Source: Palsa-744 sp036498265 (GTDB lineage Bacteria; Actinomycetota; Thermoleophilia; Solirubrobacterales; Solirubrobacteraceae). From it: a stretch of DNA of 64,000 nucleotides. Every line of letters begins with the position of its first letter. The stretch's first letter is position 1. Made by a program: the position numbers and the translations under genes. This document shows, piece after piece, positions 44,558 through 52,937 of the stretch. The stretch covers positions 186,001 through 250,000 of the forward strand of contig DASYFT010000018.1 of the NCBI GenBank assembly GCA_036498265.1, written 5' to 3'. A model generated the notes under the pieces. The model was given only the letters and a program-made list of their open reading frames with translations, was not told where the DNA came from and did no database searches.

Positions 44558-46248
44558 CTGATCCCCACCATCGCCGTGTCGTCCTGGTGGTCGTGCGACG
44601 CGAGGTCGTGTGCCAGCTTCGCGAGTAGATCGCCGAGCGCCAGCCGCTGCCCCACCGCCGCCGCTCGCAGCCGGGCGAGACCGGCGTCGAGCGGCTCCCC
44701 GCGGCGCTCTACGAGACCGTCGGTGAAGGCAACCAGCGTGGCACCGGGCGCAACCGTGACGGTCGCCTCGTGATACGGCGAGTCCCTGGCGACGCCGATC
44801 GGGACGTTCACCTCGAAGTCGACGAAGCGCCCCTCGTCTCCGTCCAGCAGCAACGGCGGGATGTGTCCGGCGCTCGCGATCGTGAGCTCGTGCGCGTCGA
44901 CGTCGATCGTCGCGCACAGGACCGTCGCGAGGTAATCGTGCTCCACGCCGTTGACGTAGTCCGAGAGCTTCGCGAGCACTGTCCCCGGACGCGGGTCCTG
45001 CGATGCGTAGGCGAGTGCGGCGTGCCGAAGCGAGGCCATCGTGGTCGCCGCCTTGAGCCCGTGGCCGGAGACGTCGCCGAGCAGCAGCAACAGGCGTCCG
45101 TCGCCGGCGGCGACGATGTCGTACCAGTCGCCCCCCACGTCGATGCCGGCGCTCGCGGGCACGTACAGCGCGCTCACCCCCAGCCCTGCGAACTGCGGCA
45201 GGACGTCGGGCAGCAGCGCGTGCTGGAGGGTCTGCGCGATGCTCCGCTGCTCGGTGTACATCTCGCGGTTCTCGGTGGCTACGCGATCGAGCACGCCGGC
45301 GAGCTGCTCGGCGTACTGACGGCGGCGGGCCAACCGCTCGGTCGTGAGCGCCGCCGCCAGCGCCAGCAGCACGCCGCCCCCGGCGATGATCCACGGAAGG
45401 CTGTGGAAGAACGATCCACCGAGCGATCCCCGCGGCGCCACGACTGCGGTGAAGTGGCTGTCGCCGAACGGCACGGCGTCCGAGGACTGGTGGCCGGTGA
45501 CCGGTAGATGCTTGAGGCTCGTGACCAGCACGTCCTGCGTGCGCTGGGAGCGCCCGAGGTAGAGGGCGTAGTTGAGGTCCGAGAAGGCGGTGTTGCTCTC
45601 CAGTTTCGAGCGCCTGTCCTTCGGGAGCGGGGTCTCGGCGTAGACGGCGAACCCGCGTTTGGCACCCGGCGTGCTGAACTCGTAGCCGAGGCTCGGGTGC
45701 GCCGAGCTGAGGATGCCCGTGACGTCGAGGGTCGAGGACCTCCTGGCGTGCGCGAAGAACGCGCGGGCCTTCTCGGGCAGCGAGGCCAGTATCGGCGTGC
45801 TGCCCATGACGACGGTCGGCGCGAGCCTGCGGGACGCCAGCGGCCACAGCGACACCGAGGCGAACTGGCGGCCCGTCCCGACGTAGGGCGCCATGAAGGC
45901 GCGGAACTTCTTCGGACTGCCGTGCGTGGCGTCGGCCAGCTCGGCAGCCGACGCCAGCGGCGTCTGGATCGAGGGGACGGCGGCCGTCAGGACCAGGCCC
46001 AGCTCGCGGACGCGAAGGCTGAGGAGCCGGCTCTCGTTGCGGTTGTAGAGCGCGAGTGAGGTCAGGGACAGCGCGGCCGTCACTGCCAGCCCCAGGAGCA
46101 GCGCGACGATCGCCGCTCGCGTGGGCCGCCATGCGCGAACGGAGCCGATGCTCGCGGGAGACGGTGCGATCTCGTCGATCGCTGCTCGCCGGGAGGCGCC
46201 GAGGTCGCCCGGCGCCGTCGCCCCCGCCACGCCGGCACGACTACTCAT
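44545..46248 (-). CDS. Membrane sensor SpoIIE-type phosphatase
   Basis: A 567-residue protein from the ATG at 46248 (GAGAGGG 5 nt upstream). One helix near residue 45 and another near 280 enclose an extracellular sensor of about 215 residues resembling CHASE/Cache-type domains. A linker follows, then a PP2C domain with GIDVGGDWYDIV, LLLGDVSGHGLKAA, FTDGLVERRGEPL and HQDDTAMVGI. It should dephosphorylate the STAS protein of the next gene in response to an outside signal. Confidence 0.92.
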   Translation of the reverse strand: MSSRAGVAGATAPGDLGASRRAAIDEIAPSPASIGSVRAWRPTRAAIVALLLGLAVTAALSLTSLALYNRNESRLLSLRVRELGLVLTAAVPSIQTPLASAAELADATHGSPKKFRAFMAPYVGTGRQFASVSLWPLASRRLAPTVVMGSTPILASLPEKARAFFAHARRSSTLDVTGILSSAHPSLGYEFSTPGAKRGFAVYAETPLPKDRRSKLESNTAFSDLNYALYLGRSQRTQDVLVTSLKHLPVTGHQSSDAVPFGDSHFTAVVAPRGSLGGSFFHSLPWIIAGGGVLLALAAALTTERLARRRQYAEQLAGVLDRVATENREMYTEQRSIAQTLQHALLPDVLPQFAGLGVSALYVPASAGIDVGGDWYDIVAAGDGRLLLLLGDVSGHGLKAATTMASLRHAALAYASQDPRPGTVLAKLSDYVNGVEHDYLATVLCATIDVDAHELTIASAGHIPPLLLDGDEGRFVDFEVNVPIGVARDSPYHEATVTVAPGATLVAFTDGLVERRGEPLDAGLARLRAAAVGQRLALGDLLAKLAHDLASHDHQDDTAMVGIRWQT

Positions 46249-46297
46249 CGCGACCCTCTCCCGAGCCCATAGCCGGGCGTAGCTTATCGCCAGGAAC

Positions 46298-46330
46298 GGC
46301 CCGCCGTGCGCCATCCGGCGCCGGCGGGCC
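46298..46330 (-). terminator. Long GC hairpin after the beta-helix gene
   Basis: GGCCCGCCG(T)GCGCC-ATCC-GGCGC-CGGCGGGCC forms a 14-bp stem with one bulged base and a 4-nt loop, starting 6 nt after the stop at 46337 on the minus strand. No U-tract. It separates the beta-helix gene from the phosphatase operon. Confidence 0.65.
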
Positions 46331-46336
46331 TGCCTG

Positions 46337-47647
46337 CTACGGGCGTGCGGTCAGCCACGGTGTGAAGCTGACGGTTCCCACGGCGGTGTTGCACCCTCCG
46401 CCCATGTTGGGTCCTCGCGTGCAACCCCACCAGTCGTTCTGCGCGTCGACGACGGTGCCCGTGTCGCCGTTGGCGCCGACGCCGTTCGCAATGAACGAGT
46501 TGTTGGGCGAGGCGGTGACGGTGGCCTGCCCACCCGCCGGCTGGGTCGGGCTTGGCGTCGTCTGGGTGACGAACATGCCGGTGTTGAAGTGCACGAAGGA
46601 GTTCCCCGTCAGCGTCGCGGTCAGGTCGCCGAACGCGAAGCCGAGCTGGTCGGTGGTGAGGTATGCGCCGAAGGTGCCGGCGTTGTTGGTGGTCACGGCG
46701 CCGGTGCCATTCACCACGTTGCTCGCGAACGTCGGGCCCTGGCCCGAGACCGCGCCGCCGTATGCGCCGAGCCCCACCGAGCAGCCGGAGACATGGTTCG
46801 ATTCCACCGTCGGCGAGAGGTACGGGACGAACACGAAGATGCCGTAGCCGTCGGTCTTGCATTCGCGTACGGTGTTGGCGGCTATCACATCCGCCGTGCC
46901 GCCCGAATCGCCGTTGTTGTCGGTGTGGACGCCGCTCCCCGACCTGCTCACGACGTTGTGAAGGAACTGCGTCCCCGTGGAGTGGTTCGCCGAGATGGCG
47001 TCGTTGGCCCCGGTCACCTTGTTGTTCGCCATCACGCCCGAGCCGCCGTAGTTGAACATCGCGATGGAGGCTTCTTCAGCCTGGACGTTTTCCACCGTGT
47101 CGTACCTGAAGCTGAACGTCCCGCCGGATGACGCGTAGATCCCGCGCAGGTACACACCCGTGATCTTCACTTTGGCGACTGTCAGGTTGTTGTAGACACC
47201 GAGCGCGTGGTTGGTGATGATGCCGTTGCGGGCGTCGATGTCTTCGCCGCCGACCACCACGCCGCTGGTCAGATTGGGGTTGTCACCCCTGAGCCTCAGG
47301 TTGGTGATCGTGACGTTGTCGGCCTGGACGAGGACGATGTTGCTGGCTTCGCCTCCGCAGAGCGAGCCCCCCGTGCACACCGGCTTGGAGACGGACGGGT
47401 AGATGACCGTTTCGGCGCCTGCGCCGTGGAGCGTCACCTGCTTGTCGACGACGACGTTTTCGTAGTAGTTGCCGGCGCGGATGTTGATCGTCGTTCCGGG
47501 CGGCACGGCGTTGATCGCGGCCTGGATTCCGGTGAAGGAGCATCCGGTGCTGCAGACGGTCGTCGTGGATGCCGAGGCCGGCCCCGCGAGTGCGAGCCAA
47601 CCCGTGATGACGCAGCCGAGCGCCAGGATGCGAAGCATGCGTCCCAT
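46337..47647 (-). CDS. Secreted right-handed beta-helix repeat protein
   Basis: A 436-residue exported protein (GGAGGGG 8 nt before the ATG at 47647). The signal peptide ends near GPASAS. The remainder has repeated short turns typical of parallel beta-helices: IQAAINAVPPGTTINIRAGN, NVTITNLRLRGDNPNL, GIITNHALGVYNNLTV, ENVQAEEASIAMFNYGGSGV. Two N-terminal Cys pairs may form disulfides. NosD/pectate-lyase-like proteins bind or cleave polysaccharides, but no catalytic triad is recognised here. Codon use is more A/T-tolerant than in neighbours. Confidence 0.85.
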   Translation of the reverse strand: MGRMLRILALGCVITGWLALAGPASASTTTVCSTGCSFTGIQAAINAVPPGTTINIRAGNYYENVVVDKQVTLHGAGAETVIYPSVSKPVCTGGSLCGGEASNIVLVQADNVTITNLRLRGDNPNLTSGVVVGGEDIDARNGIITNHALGVYNNLTVAKVKITGVYLRGIYASSGGTFSFRYDTVENVQAEEASIAMFNYGGSGVMANNKVTGANDAISANHSTGTQFLHNVVSRSGSGVHTDNNGDSGGTADVIAANTVRECKTDGYGIFVFVPYLSPTVESNHVSGCSVGLGAYGGAVSGQGPTFASNVVNGTGAVTTNNAGTFGAYLTTDQLGFAFGDLTATLTGNSFVHFNTGMFVTQTTPSPTQPAGGQATVTASPNNSFIANGVGANGDTGTVVDAQNDWWGCTRGPNMGGGCNTAVGTVSFTPWLTARP

Positions 47648-47697
47648 GGTCCATTCCCCTCCGTGAGTTCCCCCTCGAGACCGAGGCCGAGGCGGAC

Positions 47698-47713
47698 TAT
47701 ATAGGTGTACACC
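47698..47713 (-). promoter_or_regulatory. Candidate -10 box and palindrome before the beta-helix gene
   Basis: TATATA (47698-47703) lies 50 nt upstream of the start codon at 47647. Immediately upstream on the minus strand is the 10-bp palindrome GGTGTACACC (47704-47713), placed between the possible -35 and -10 positions. No good -35 box is seen, so activator dependence or another sigma factor is possible. Confidence 0.4.
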
Positions 47714-47758
47714 CTGCGGCGCCCGTCGCGGCGGCCTACAACAAGTGCACGCTCCGCG

Positions 47759-48622
47759 CTACTTCGCCTCCGATCCCTGGTGCGAGCTCCGCGGCAGTTC
47801 ACGTCGTGGCGGCAGGGTGGGCGTGGCGGGTCCGGGCGAGTATTCGACGGCCGGGGTGCGGCCGCGGGGCTGCGGGTAGAGCGACATGAGCCCGCGCTCG
47901 AGCTCGGGCACGCCGACCGTCACGGGCAGGCCGAGTGCGCTCAGTTCCCGAACCTCCAGCGGGTGGTCATGGGTCCAGGTGCCGCTCGCCATGAGCCGCG
48001 CGACCTCGCGCGCGCGAGCCGGCTCCATGCGGCGCTCGAGCATCCGCGCCACGAAGCCCTCCACCTGGATGATCGCCTTGCGACCGACGTCGGCCATGAT
48101 CAGCGTCCTGTCCTCGTGGTCGCCCGGCTGCGCGACGACCTCCACGAGAGACGCGGCGGGGTACTCGCCGAGCTGTGGGTCGACCGGCCCGAGGGCGGCG
48201 TGCGGGTCGATCACGATCTCATCGGCGGCCATGGCGATGAGCGTCCCCCCGCTCATGGCGTAGTGGGGGACCACGGCCGTCACCTTTCCGTCGTGATGCG
48301 CCAGCGCCGAGGCGATCTGCTGCGCCGCCAGCACCATCCCACCGGGGGTGTGGAGGATGATCTCGATCCCCCTTCCCCGGGGTGTGTCGCGGATGGCCCG
48401 CAGCACGCTCTCGGCGTCGTCGATGTCGATGTAGCGGAGCAGCGGGAACCCCAACAGCGACATCGATTCCTGACGATGGATCAGCGTGATCGCCGTCACC
48501 TCGCGCTTGCGCGATATCTCCGCCAGTGCGCGGCGCCGCTGGACGATCATGTACTGACGCGCGAACGCGGGCTGCAGCGACGCGAGGATGAAGAACAGCC
48601 ACAGCAGGTTGAGCAGTTCCAC
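47759..48622 (-). CDS. SDH-family Clp-fold serine protease
   Basis: A 287-residue protein starting with one membrane helix (MELLNLLWLFFILASL). The Clp fold follows: GIEIILHTPGGMVLAAQQIA (oxyanion loop), the nucleophile in YAMSGGTLIAMAADEI, and DPHAALGPVDPQLG. It matches the serine-dehydrogenase-proteinase (SDH/SppA-like) family, membrane-bound housekeeping proteases. The C-terminal 40 residues are Pro-rich. Confidence 0.9.
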   Translation of the reverse strand: MELLNLLWLFFILASLQPAFARQYMIVQRRRALAEISRKREVTAITLIHRQESMSLLGFPLLRYIDIDDAESVLRAIRDTPRGRGIEIILHTPGGMVLAAQQIASALAHHDGKVTAVVPHYAMSGGTLIAMAADEIVIDPHAALGPVDPQLGEYPAASLVEVVAQPGDHEDRTLIMADVGRKAIIQVEGFVARMLERRMEPARAREVARLMASGTWTHDHPLEVRELSALGLPVTVGVPELERGLMSLYPQPRGRTPAVEYSPGPATPTLPPRRELPRSSHQGSEAK

Positions 48623-48688
48623 GCTCGCTTCCTTATGCCGCAGCCGATGCCTGTCTAGGCAGGTCCTCGCCGCCGCGTGAGAACGCTG

Positions 48689-48895
48689 TTACTCGAGGGC
48701 TGCGGCGATCAGCTGTGCGAGCTCCGCCGGCGACAGCCTGGGCGCGTCGGGCAGCGGCTCGTGCGGCGCTCCGCGCCCGAACGTCGTGCTGGCGGGACAC
48801 CATGCGACGCGCCCGCCGTCTTCGACCCGCACGTAGTCTTTCGCCGGCCCGCTCTGCGGGTAGAGCGTCAGCGCCCTCAAAGGGTGCGTGGCCAT
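48689..48895 (-). CDS. Small conserved-looking protein, 68 residues
   Basis: The ATG at 48895 has a near-perfect ribosome site (AAGGAGGAG, 7 nt away), so this short frame is probably real; a GTG one codon earlier is possible. The protein has no membrane helix: a basic start, GRVAWCPASTTFGRG in the middle, and an amphipathic end LSPAELAQLIAAALE. No family is recognised. It sits between the Clp-fold protease and the reductase, all on the minus strand. Confidence 0.65.
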   Translation of the reverse strand: MATHPLRALTLYPQSGPAKDYVRVEDGGRVAWCPASTTFGRGAPHEPLPDAPRLSPAELAQLIAAALE

Positions 48896-48946
48896 CACCG
48901 TCTCCTCCTTCCGCCTCTTGTGGCCGTCGTGCCTGCCTCTCCGCGG

Positions 48947-49993
48947 CTATACCGTGCCGGCGGCTGTGGCCTGGACGGGCTTGCCGAGCAGGCTTCGGGC
49001 GCAGTCGACGATCGTCTCCTCGACCGGCCGCGGCGTCCACCCCACGCGCCGCTCGGCGTTCTCGATGGAGAACGTCGTCTTCTGCCCGAGCTCGCCGACG
49101 ACCGAGCGGATCTCCGGATCGAACATCGAGAGGGCCCGCACGACGACGTCCGGGACCTTGCGCCTTGGCACCCTGCGCGCATCCTCGCCGAGCTCCCGCC
49201 GAAGGATCGCGGCCACGTCGGTGAACCACAGGAAAGAGCTCGCGGCGATCAGGCGCTGGCCACCCGCATCCGGGGCGCTCATCGCGGAGACCTCGAGCGC
49301 GGCGACGTCGCGCACGTCGATGAAGGCGAAGCCCAACCGCGGCAGTCCCGGCATCTTCCCGGTGAGCATCCGATCGACCGCCTGCAGCGAGTAGGAGCGG
49401 TCCTCTCCGAGCACGGGTCCGATGATGGCTCCCGGCTGAACCGTGACAAGCCGCTCGCCGGCTCCCTCGGCTCGCATGTAGTCCCACGCGGCCCGCTCGG
49501 CGATCGTCTTGGAGCGCATGTACGGGGTCAGCCCTGGCTCGTCGGGATCTGTCCAGTCCTCCTCGGTGAGAACCCGGCCCTCGGGGGGGCTGGCGCCGCG
49601 CACGGCTGCCACCGAGGAGGTGAGGACGACCCGCTCGACGCCGGCCTGCAGGCTTGCGCGCAGCACCCGCAGGCTGCCGTCGCGCGCCGGGACGATCAGC
49701 TCGTCTGGGTTCCTGGGCTGTGCCGGCGGGAACGGCGAGGCGACGTGGAGCACGAAGTCGCAGCCCTCCACGGCCTGCGCCCACCCCTCGTCCTCGGTGA
49801 GGTCGGCGGCGAGGACCGACAGCCTGTCTCCGATCTCGACCTGGGAGCCCACGTTCGCCCGAAGCTGCGGCTCGCGCGCGATGTCCCGCACGGTCGTGCG
49901 CGCGCGGTAGCCGCGCTGCAGCAGCTCAACCAGACACCAGCCCCCGAGGAAGCCCGACCCCCCCGTCACCAACACCGTCTGCTCGCCATCCAT
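48947..49993 (-). CDS. NAD(P)-dependent epimerase/reductase (extended SDR, DFR-like)
   Basis: A 348-residue protein starting at ATG 49993 (AGGGAG about 7 nt upstream). Cofactor motif VLVTGGSGFLGGWCLVELL, Ser region VLTSSVAAVRG, and catalytic YMRSK are those of dihydroflavonol/cinnamoyl-CoA-reductase-like extended SDRs. It probably reduces an aldehyde or ketone. It starts 134 nt from the divergent helical-protein gene. Confidence 0.9.
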   Translation of the reverse strand: MDGEQTVLVTGGSGFLGGWCLVELLQRGYRARTTVRDIAREPQLRANVGSQVEIGDRLSVLAADLTEDEGWAQAVEGCDFVLHVASPFPPAQPRNPDELIVPARDGSLRVLRASLQAGVERVVLTSSVAAVRGASPPEGRVLTEEDWTDPDEPGLTPYMRSKTIAERAAWDYMRAEGAGERLVTVQPGAIIGPVLGEDRSYSLQAVDRMLTGKMPGLPRLGFAFIDVRDVAALEVSAMSAPDAGGQRLIAASSFLWFTDVAAILRRELGEDARRVPRRKVPDVVVRALSMFDPEIRSVVGELGQKTTFSIENAERRVGWTPRPVEETIVDCARSLLGKPVQATAAGTV

Positions 49994-50127
49994 CACGGGC
50001 TCCCTTCGAGGACTTCTGGATCTCGCCGTGTGCCGCGGCGCAGCACCGACCTGTGAAGCGGTTAGCGTAGCTTCCACCCGGGAAGATCGGATCGGGACCG
50101 GAGACGCGTGTCGAGGAGCGGCTTCCA

Positions 50128-50619
50128 ATGCTGAGCTTGCACCCCTCACTGCTGGCGATCTACCTGAACGACCACCTGGCCGGCTCGACGGCCGCGCGAG
50201 AGCTCGTGCGTCGCGCCGCGGCTAACAACCGAGGCACCCCCTACGGTGCCTTCCTCGACGGCCTGAGCGTGGAGATCGAAGAGGACCGCGCCTCCCTGCT
50301 GGAGATCATGCGAAGCCTCGATGCGCGGCCGGACCCGCTGAAGGTCGCAGGAGGCTGGGCCGCCGAGAAGGCCGGCAGGTTGAAGCTGAACGGTCGGCTG
50401 CTCGGGTACTCGCCCTACAGCCGCGTGGTGGAGCTGGAGGTCCTCGAGCTCGGCGTGCAGGGCAAGCTGTCGCTGTGGCGCGCCCTCAGGCAGATCGAGG
50501 CGACCGAGCCGCGGCTGCACCGACCGGTCCTGGACGCCCTCGTCGAGCGTGCCGAGAGCCAGCTCGCGGGAATCGAGGAGCACCGTCTTCGCGCTGTGGA
50601 GGACGCCTTCGAGGTGTGA
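50128..50619 (+). CDS. Helical conserved hypothetical protein
   Basis: A 163-residue, nearly all-helical protein with GAGGAG 9 nt before its ATG. It opens with LLAIYLNDHLAGSTAARELV, continues EEDRASLLEIMRSL, and WAAEKAGRLKLNGRLLGYSP, giving a four-helix-bundle impression. Similar proteins occur in actinobacteria; no function is known to me. No di-iron ExxH pattern is obvious. Its last 134 nt overlap, antisense, the end of the mannosyltransferase gene. Confidence 0.75.
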   Translation: MLSLHPSLLAIYLNDHLAGSTAARELVRRAAANNRGTPYGAFLDGLSVEIEEDRASLLEIMRSLDARPDPLKVAGGWAAEKAGRLKLNGRLLGYSPYSRVVELEVLELGVQGKLSLWRALRQIEATEPRLHRPVLDALVERAESQLAGIEEHRLRAVEDAFEV

Positions 50620-52045
50620 GGCCTGCAGCCCATCCGGTCTGCTCCCTCCGGGGCGGATGCTCGCCGGAGGAACCGTCGAGCAGCAGCACCGACAGCACGA
50701 GGGGCGCGAACCAGAGGATGTAGCTGAACGAGTAGTAGCTCAGGCAGACCTGCAGGGCGATGAGCACTGCAGCGCAGACAGCGGCAAGAGGAACGACACC
50801 CCCACGGCGAGCCATTCGCGCCACGAGGATGACGAAGGCGCCCGCCAGCGCGGCGAGCAGGCCGTGCAGGACGCGCGAGGCGGAACCGACCCAGGCGGCG
50901 TGCACGGAGTAGTTGCCCTGCAGCACCGCCCAGACCGACAGGGCCGGGGTGCGATGGGCCTGGAAGCCGAAGCTGCGCGAGAAGAACGCACCGACGCTGC
51001 CATGGACGAGCACCGGGGCGAACACGACGGCGGTGGCGAGCGCGAACGCCGCGGCGAACGCCGAGACGCTCCGCCTGGTAACGCGACCGCCCGCCGGCGG
51101 ATGGGTGGCCAGGAGCGGAACGAGGGCCAGCGGACTGAGCTTCGTGAATGCGGCCACGGCGGCCATCACTCCCCGCCTCGCGGGAGATCGCGCAACCAGA
51201 AGCGTGCCGATGAGCGCTGCAGCGACGATCGAGTCGTTGAAACCGAGCGCATCCTCGTAGAGGGTGAACGGGAACGCCAGCCAGCAGTACGCGAGCAGCA
51301 CGCCGGCGCTGGCGCCTCTGAGCCGCCTGCCGAGGGCGAACAGCAGTAGCCCCGTGAGCAGGTCGAAGAAGAGCGTGGTCACCTTCGCGGACAAGCTCCC
51401 AGCGCTCAGAGCGACGAAGGGGACATAGGCCTCGTAGTCGACAGGCCCATAGGTGTCGGTGTGGGGGTCGAGCGCGACGGCGCGGCCCGGCACACCGTAG
51501 ATGGGGCGACCATGCAGGATGGCCGAGGCCCCCCGCACGCCGCCGGTTGCGACATCGCTTCCGCCGCTTCCCTCGAGCGCCCAGCTCACATGGACGCAGG
51601 CGAGGACGACTATCCCCACGACCAGCCACGAGCGGGGGAGCGCCGGGCGAATCGGTGGCGAGAGGACATGGCTCTTCTCGTTGCGCCCGGTCCGGGCGAT
51701 TGCGACCATGCGGGCGCAGAGATACACAAGAGGTGGGTAGATCAGCAGCACGGGCCAGCTCCGGTCAGGTCGTTCGCAGCCGAGCGCCACCAGGAACGAG
51801 AGCAGGACGAGCAGATCGAGGTGGCGCAGCCGCGGACGCGCTCCGACGACGAGCGGCAGGAGCATCAACGCGCCGAACAGGGGGAGCGCCCAGAAGCCGT
51901 TGACCGCCGGGAAGTCGAAGCGGTTGCTGCTCACGTGCCCGACCAGCGGGGTCGCCGCGAGCAGGACGATGAACGCCGCTCGCCGGGCGATGGTCGCGGA
52001 GCCGGCTCGGCGGGCCGGCCACGCCGCCGGCGCGTGAGTCGCCAT
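50486..52045 (-). CDS. Membrane glycosyltransferase (GT87/mannosyltransferase-like)
   Basis: A 519-residue protein with about 10-12 membrane helices. Features of GT-C enzymes are a large first loop with acidic residues (DPHTDTYGPVDYEAYVPF) and AFTKLSPLALVPLL, as in polyprenyl-phosphate-mannose-dependent transferases. It would add sugars to envelope glycolipids or glycans. The last hydrophobic helix ends near 50690; the remaining 60 or so residues are Arg/Pro-rich and run antisense through the neighbouring gene, as if an earlier stop had been lost. Confidence 0.82.
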   Translation of the reverse strand: MATHAPAAWPARRAGSATIARRAAFIVLLAATPLVGHVSSNRFDFPAVNGFWALPLFGALMLLPLVVGARPRLRHLDLLVLLSFLVALGCERPDRSWPVLLIYPPLVYLCARMVAIARTGRNEKSHVLSPPIRPALPRSWLVVGIVVLACVHVSWALEGSGGSDVATGGVRGASAILHGRPIYGVPGRAVALDPHTDTYGPVDYEAYVPFVALSAGSLSAKVTTLFFDLLTGLLLFALGRRLRGASAGVLLAYCWLAFPFTLYEDALGFNDSIVAAALIGTLLVARSPARRGVMAAVAAFTKLSPLALVPLLATHPPAGGRVTRRSVSAFAAAFALATAVVFAPVLVHGSVGAFFSRSFGFQAHRTPALSVWAVLQGNYSVHAAWVGSASRVLHGLLAALAGAFVILVARMARRGGVVPLAAVCAAVLIALQVCLSYYSFSYILWFAPLVLSVLLLDGSSGEHPPRREQTGWAAGLTPRRRPPQREDGAPRFPRAGSRHARRGRPGPVGAAAARSPRSA

Positions 52046-52163
52046 GGGTCCCTATCGGCGGCGCGGAGGATCTCTTGAACGCGGTCAGCCGACCGGGTGC
52101 GACAGAGCAGGCCCGGATCGGATACGAGTCACTGCATGTAGCATCGCCGGAGCGCCGATGAGA

Positions 52164-52233
52164 GGACCTGGCCGGGTAGGCGCCAAGCGGGTCTTTAGCC
52201 CCAACGGAGTGGGTTCGACTCCCACCAGGTCCA
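52164..52233 (+). tRNA. Degenerate tRNA-like sequence (acceptor and T arms only)
   Basis: GGACCTG (52164-52170) pairs perfectly with CAGGTCC (52226-52232), followed by a discriminator A. Directly inside is a canonical T arm: GTGGG-TTCGACT-CCCAC (52209-52225). The 38 nt between are too few for normal D, anticodon and variable regions, and no 5-bp anticodon stem with U33 can be drawn. It looks like a pseudo-tRNA or a remnant of a tRNA 3' end used as an integration site. No integrase gene is nearby. Confidence 0.55.
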
Positions 52234-52271
52234 CTGGCTCACGGTCTTTGGCCGCTGGACGCCGGCAGTAT

Positions 52272-52841
52272 TCACCTGCGGACCCGAAACCGGAGGAGGG
52301 TGACGCTGCCCGATCGCGTGGCGCTGACCGGTTCCAGATCGATCCGGGGAAGGCTCGGCGGCGAGAAGCGGATGCCATCGCCGAGCAGTACTGGCAGCAC
52401 GTACACCAGGATCTCGTCGACCAGGCCCCGCCGCAGGCACTGGGCGGCCACGTCGGCGCCCAGGATCTCCAGGTTCTTGGCGCCCGCGGCGCTGCGCGCC
52501 GTGGCGACCGCCTCACCGATGTCACCGGTGAGGTAGGTGATGCCCGGAGTCGGCGGCTCGGGTGGCCGGTGGGTGAGTACGAACACGGGTCCGGAGAAGG
52601 GGTAGTCGACGCTGCCCGGTTTCTCGGCCTGCATCCTCGCTCCGACGTCGGAGGTCCGCCGTCCGGCGAGCATCCCCCCCGTGGCCGCCGCGATCTCGCG
52701 GAGCTCGTCCGGCCCGACGAAGTCGGCAAGCTGGCGACCATCCCCCCAGTCCATCACGTGGCCTGCTGCGGCGATGAAGCCGTCCAGCGACATGCACCTG
52801 TTCACTACGACCTTGCCGTGTCCGGTGCTCGTATCGCCCAC
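52272..52841 (-). CDS. Dihydrofolate-reductase-family (RibD C-terminal-like) reductase
   Basis: A 189-residue NADPH reductase fold. Start VVVNRCMSLDGFIAA, then MLAGRRTSDVG, VFVLTHRP, LEILGADVAAQCLRRGLVDE and VLPVLLGDGIRF form the standard pattern of this family. These proteins resemble the reductase half of RibD, but many are uncharacterised. It stands alone between the tRNA-like sequence and the catabolic cluster. Confidence 0.9.
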   Translation of the reverse strand: MGDTSTGHGKVVVNRCMSLDGFIAAAGHVMDWGDGRQLADFVGPDELREIAAATGGMLAGRRTSDVGARMQAEKPGSVDYPFSGPVFVLTHRPPEPPTPGITYLTGDIGEAVATARSAAGAKNLEILGADVAAQCLRRGLVDEILVYVLPVLLGDGIRFSPPSLPRIDLEPVSATRSGSVTLLRFRVRR

Positions 52842-52937
52842 GCTGTCTCGAGCTTATCTGGGGCCGGCTGCGCCGTCGACGGCGGCCTGACGGGCGTCTG
52901 GAACGATCACCCGCGGGCGTGGCCGACCAGCGCGCGG

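Noticed and set aside
52164..52233. Functional tRNA gene
   Set aside because: Only acceptor and T arms are canonical; the middle is too short and has no anticodon stem with U33. Kept only as a tRNA-like remnant.
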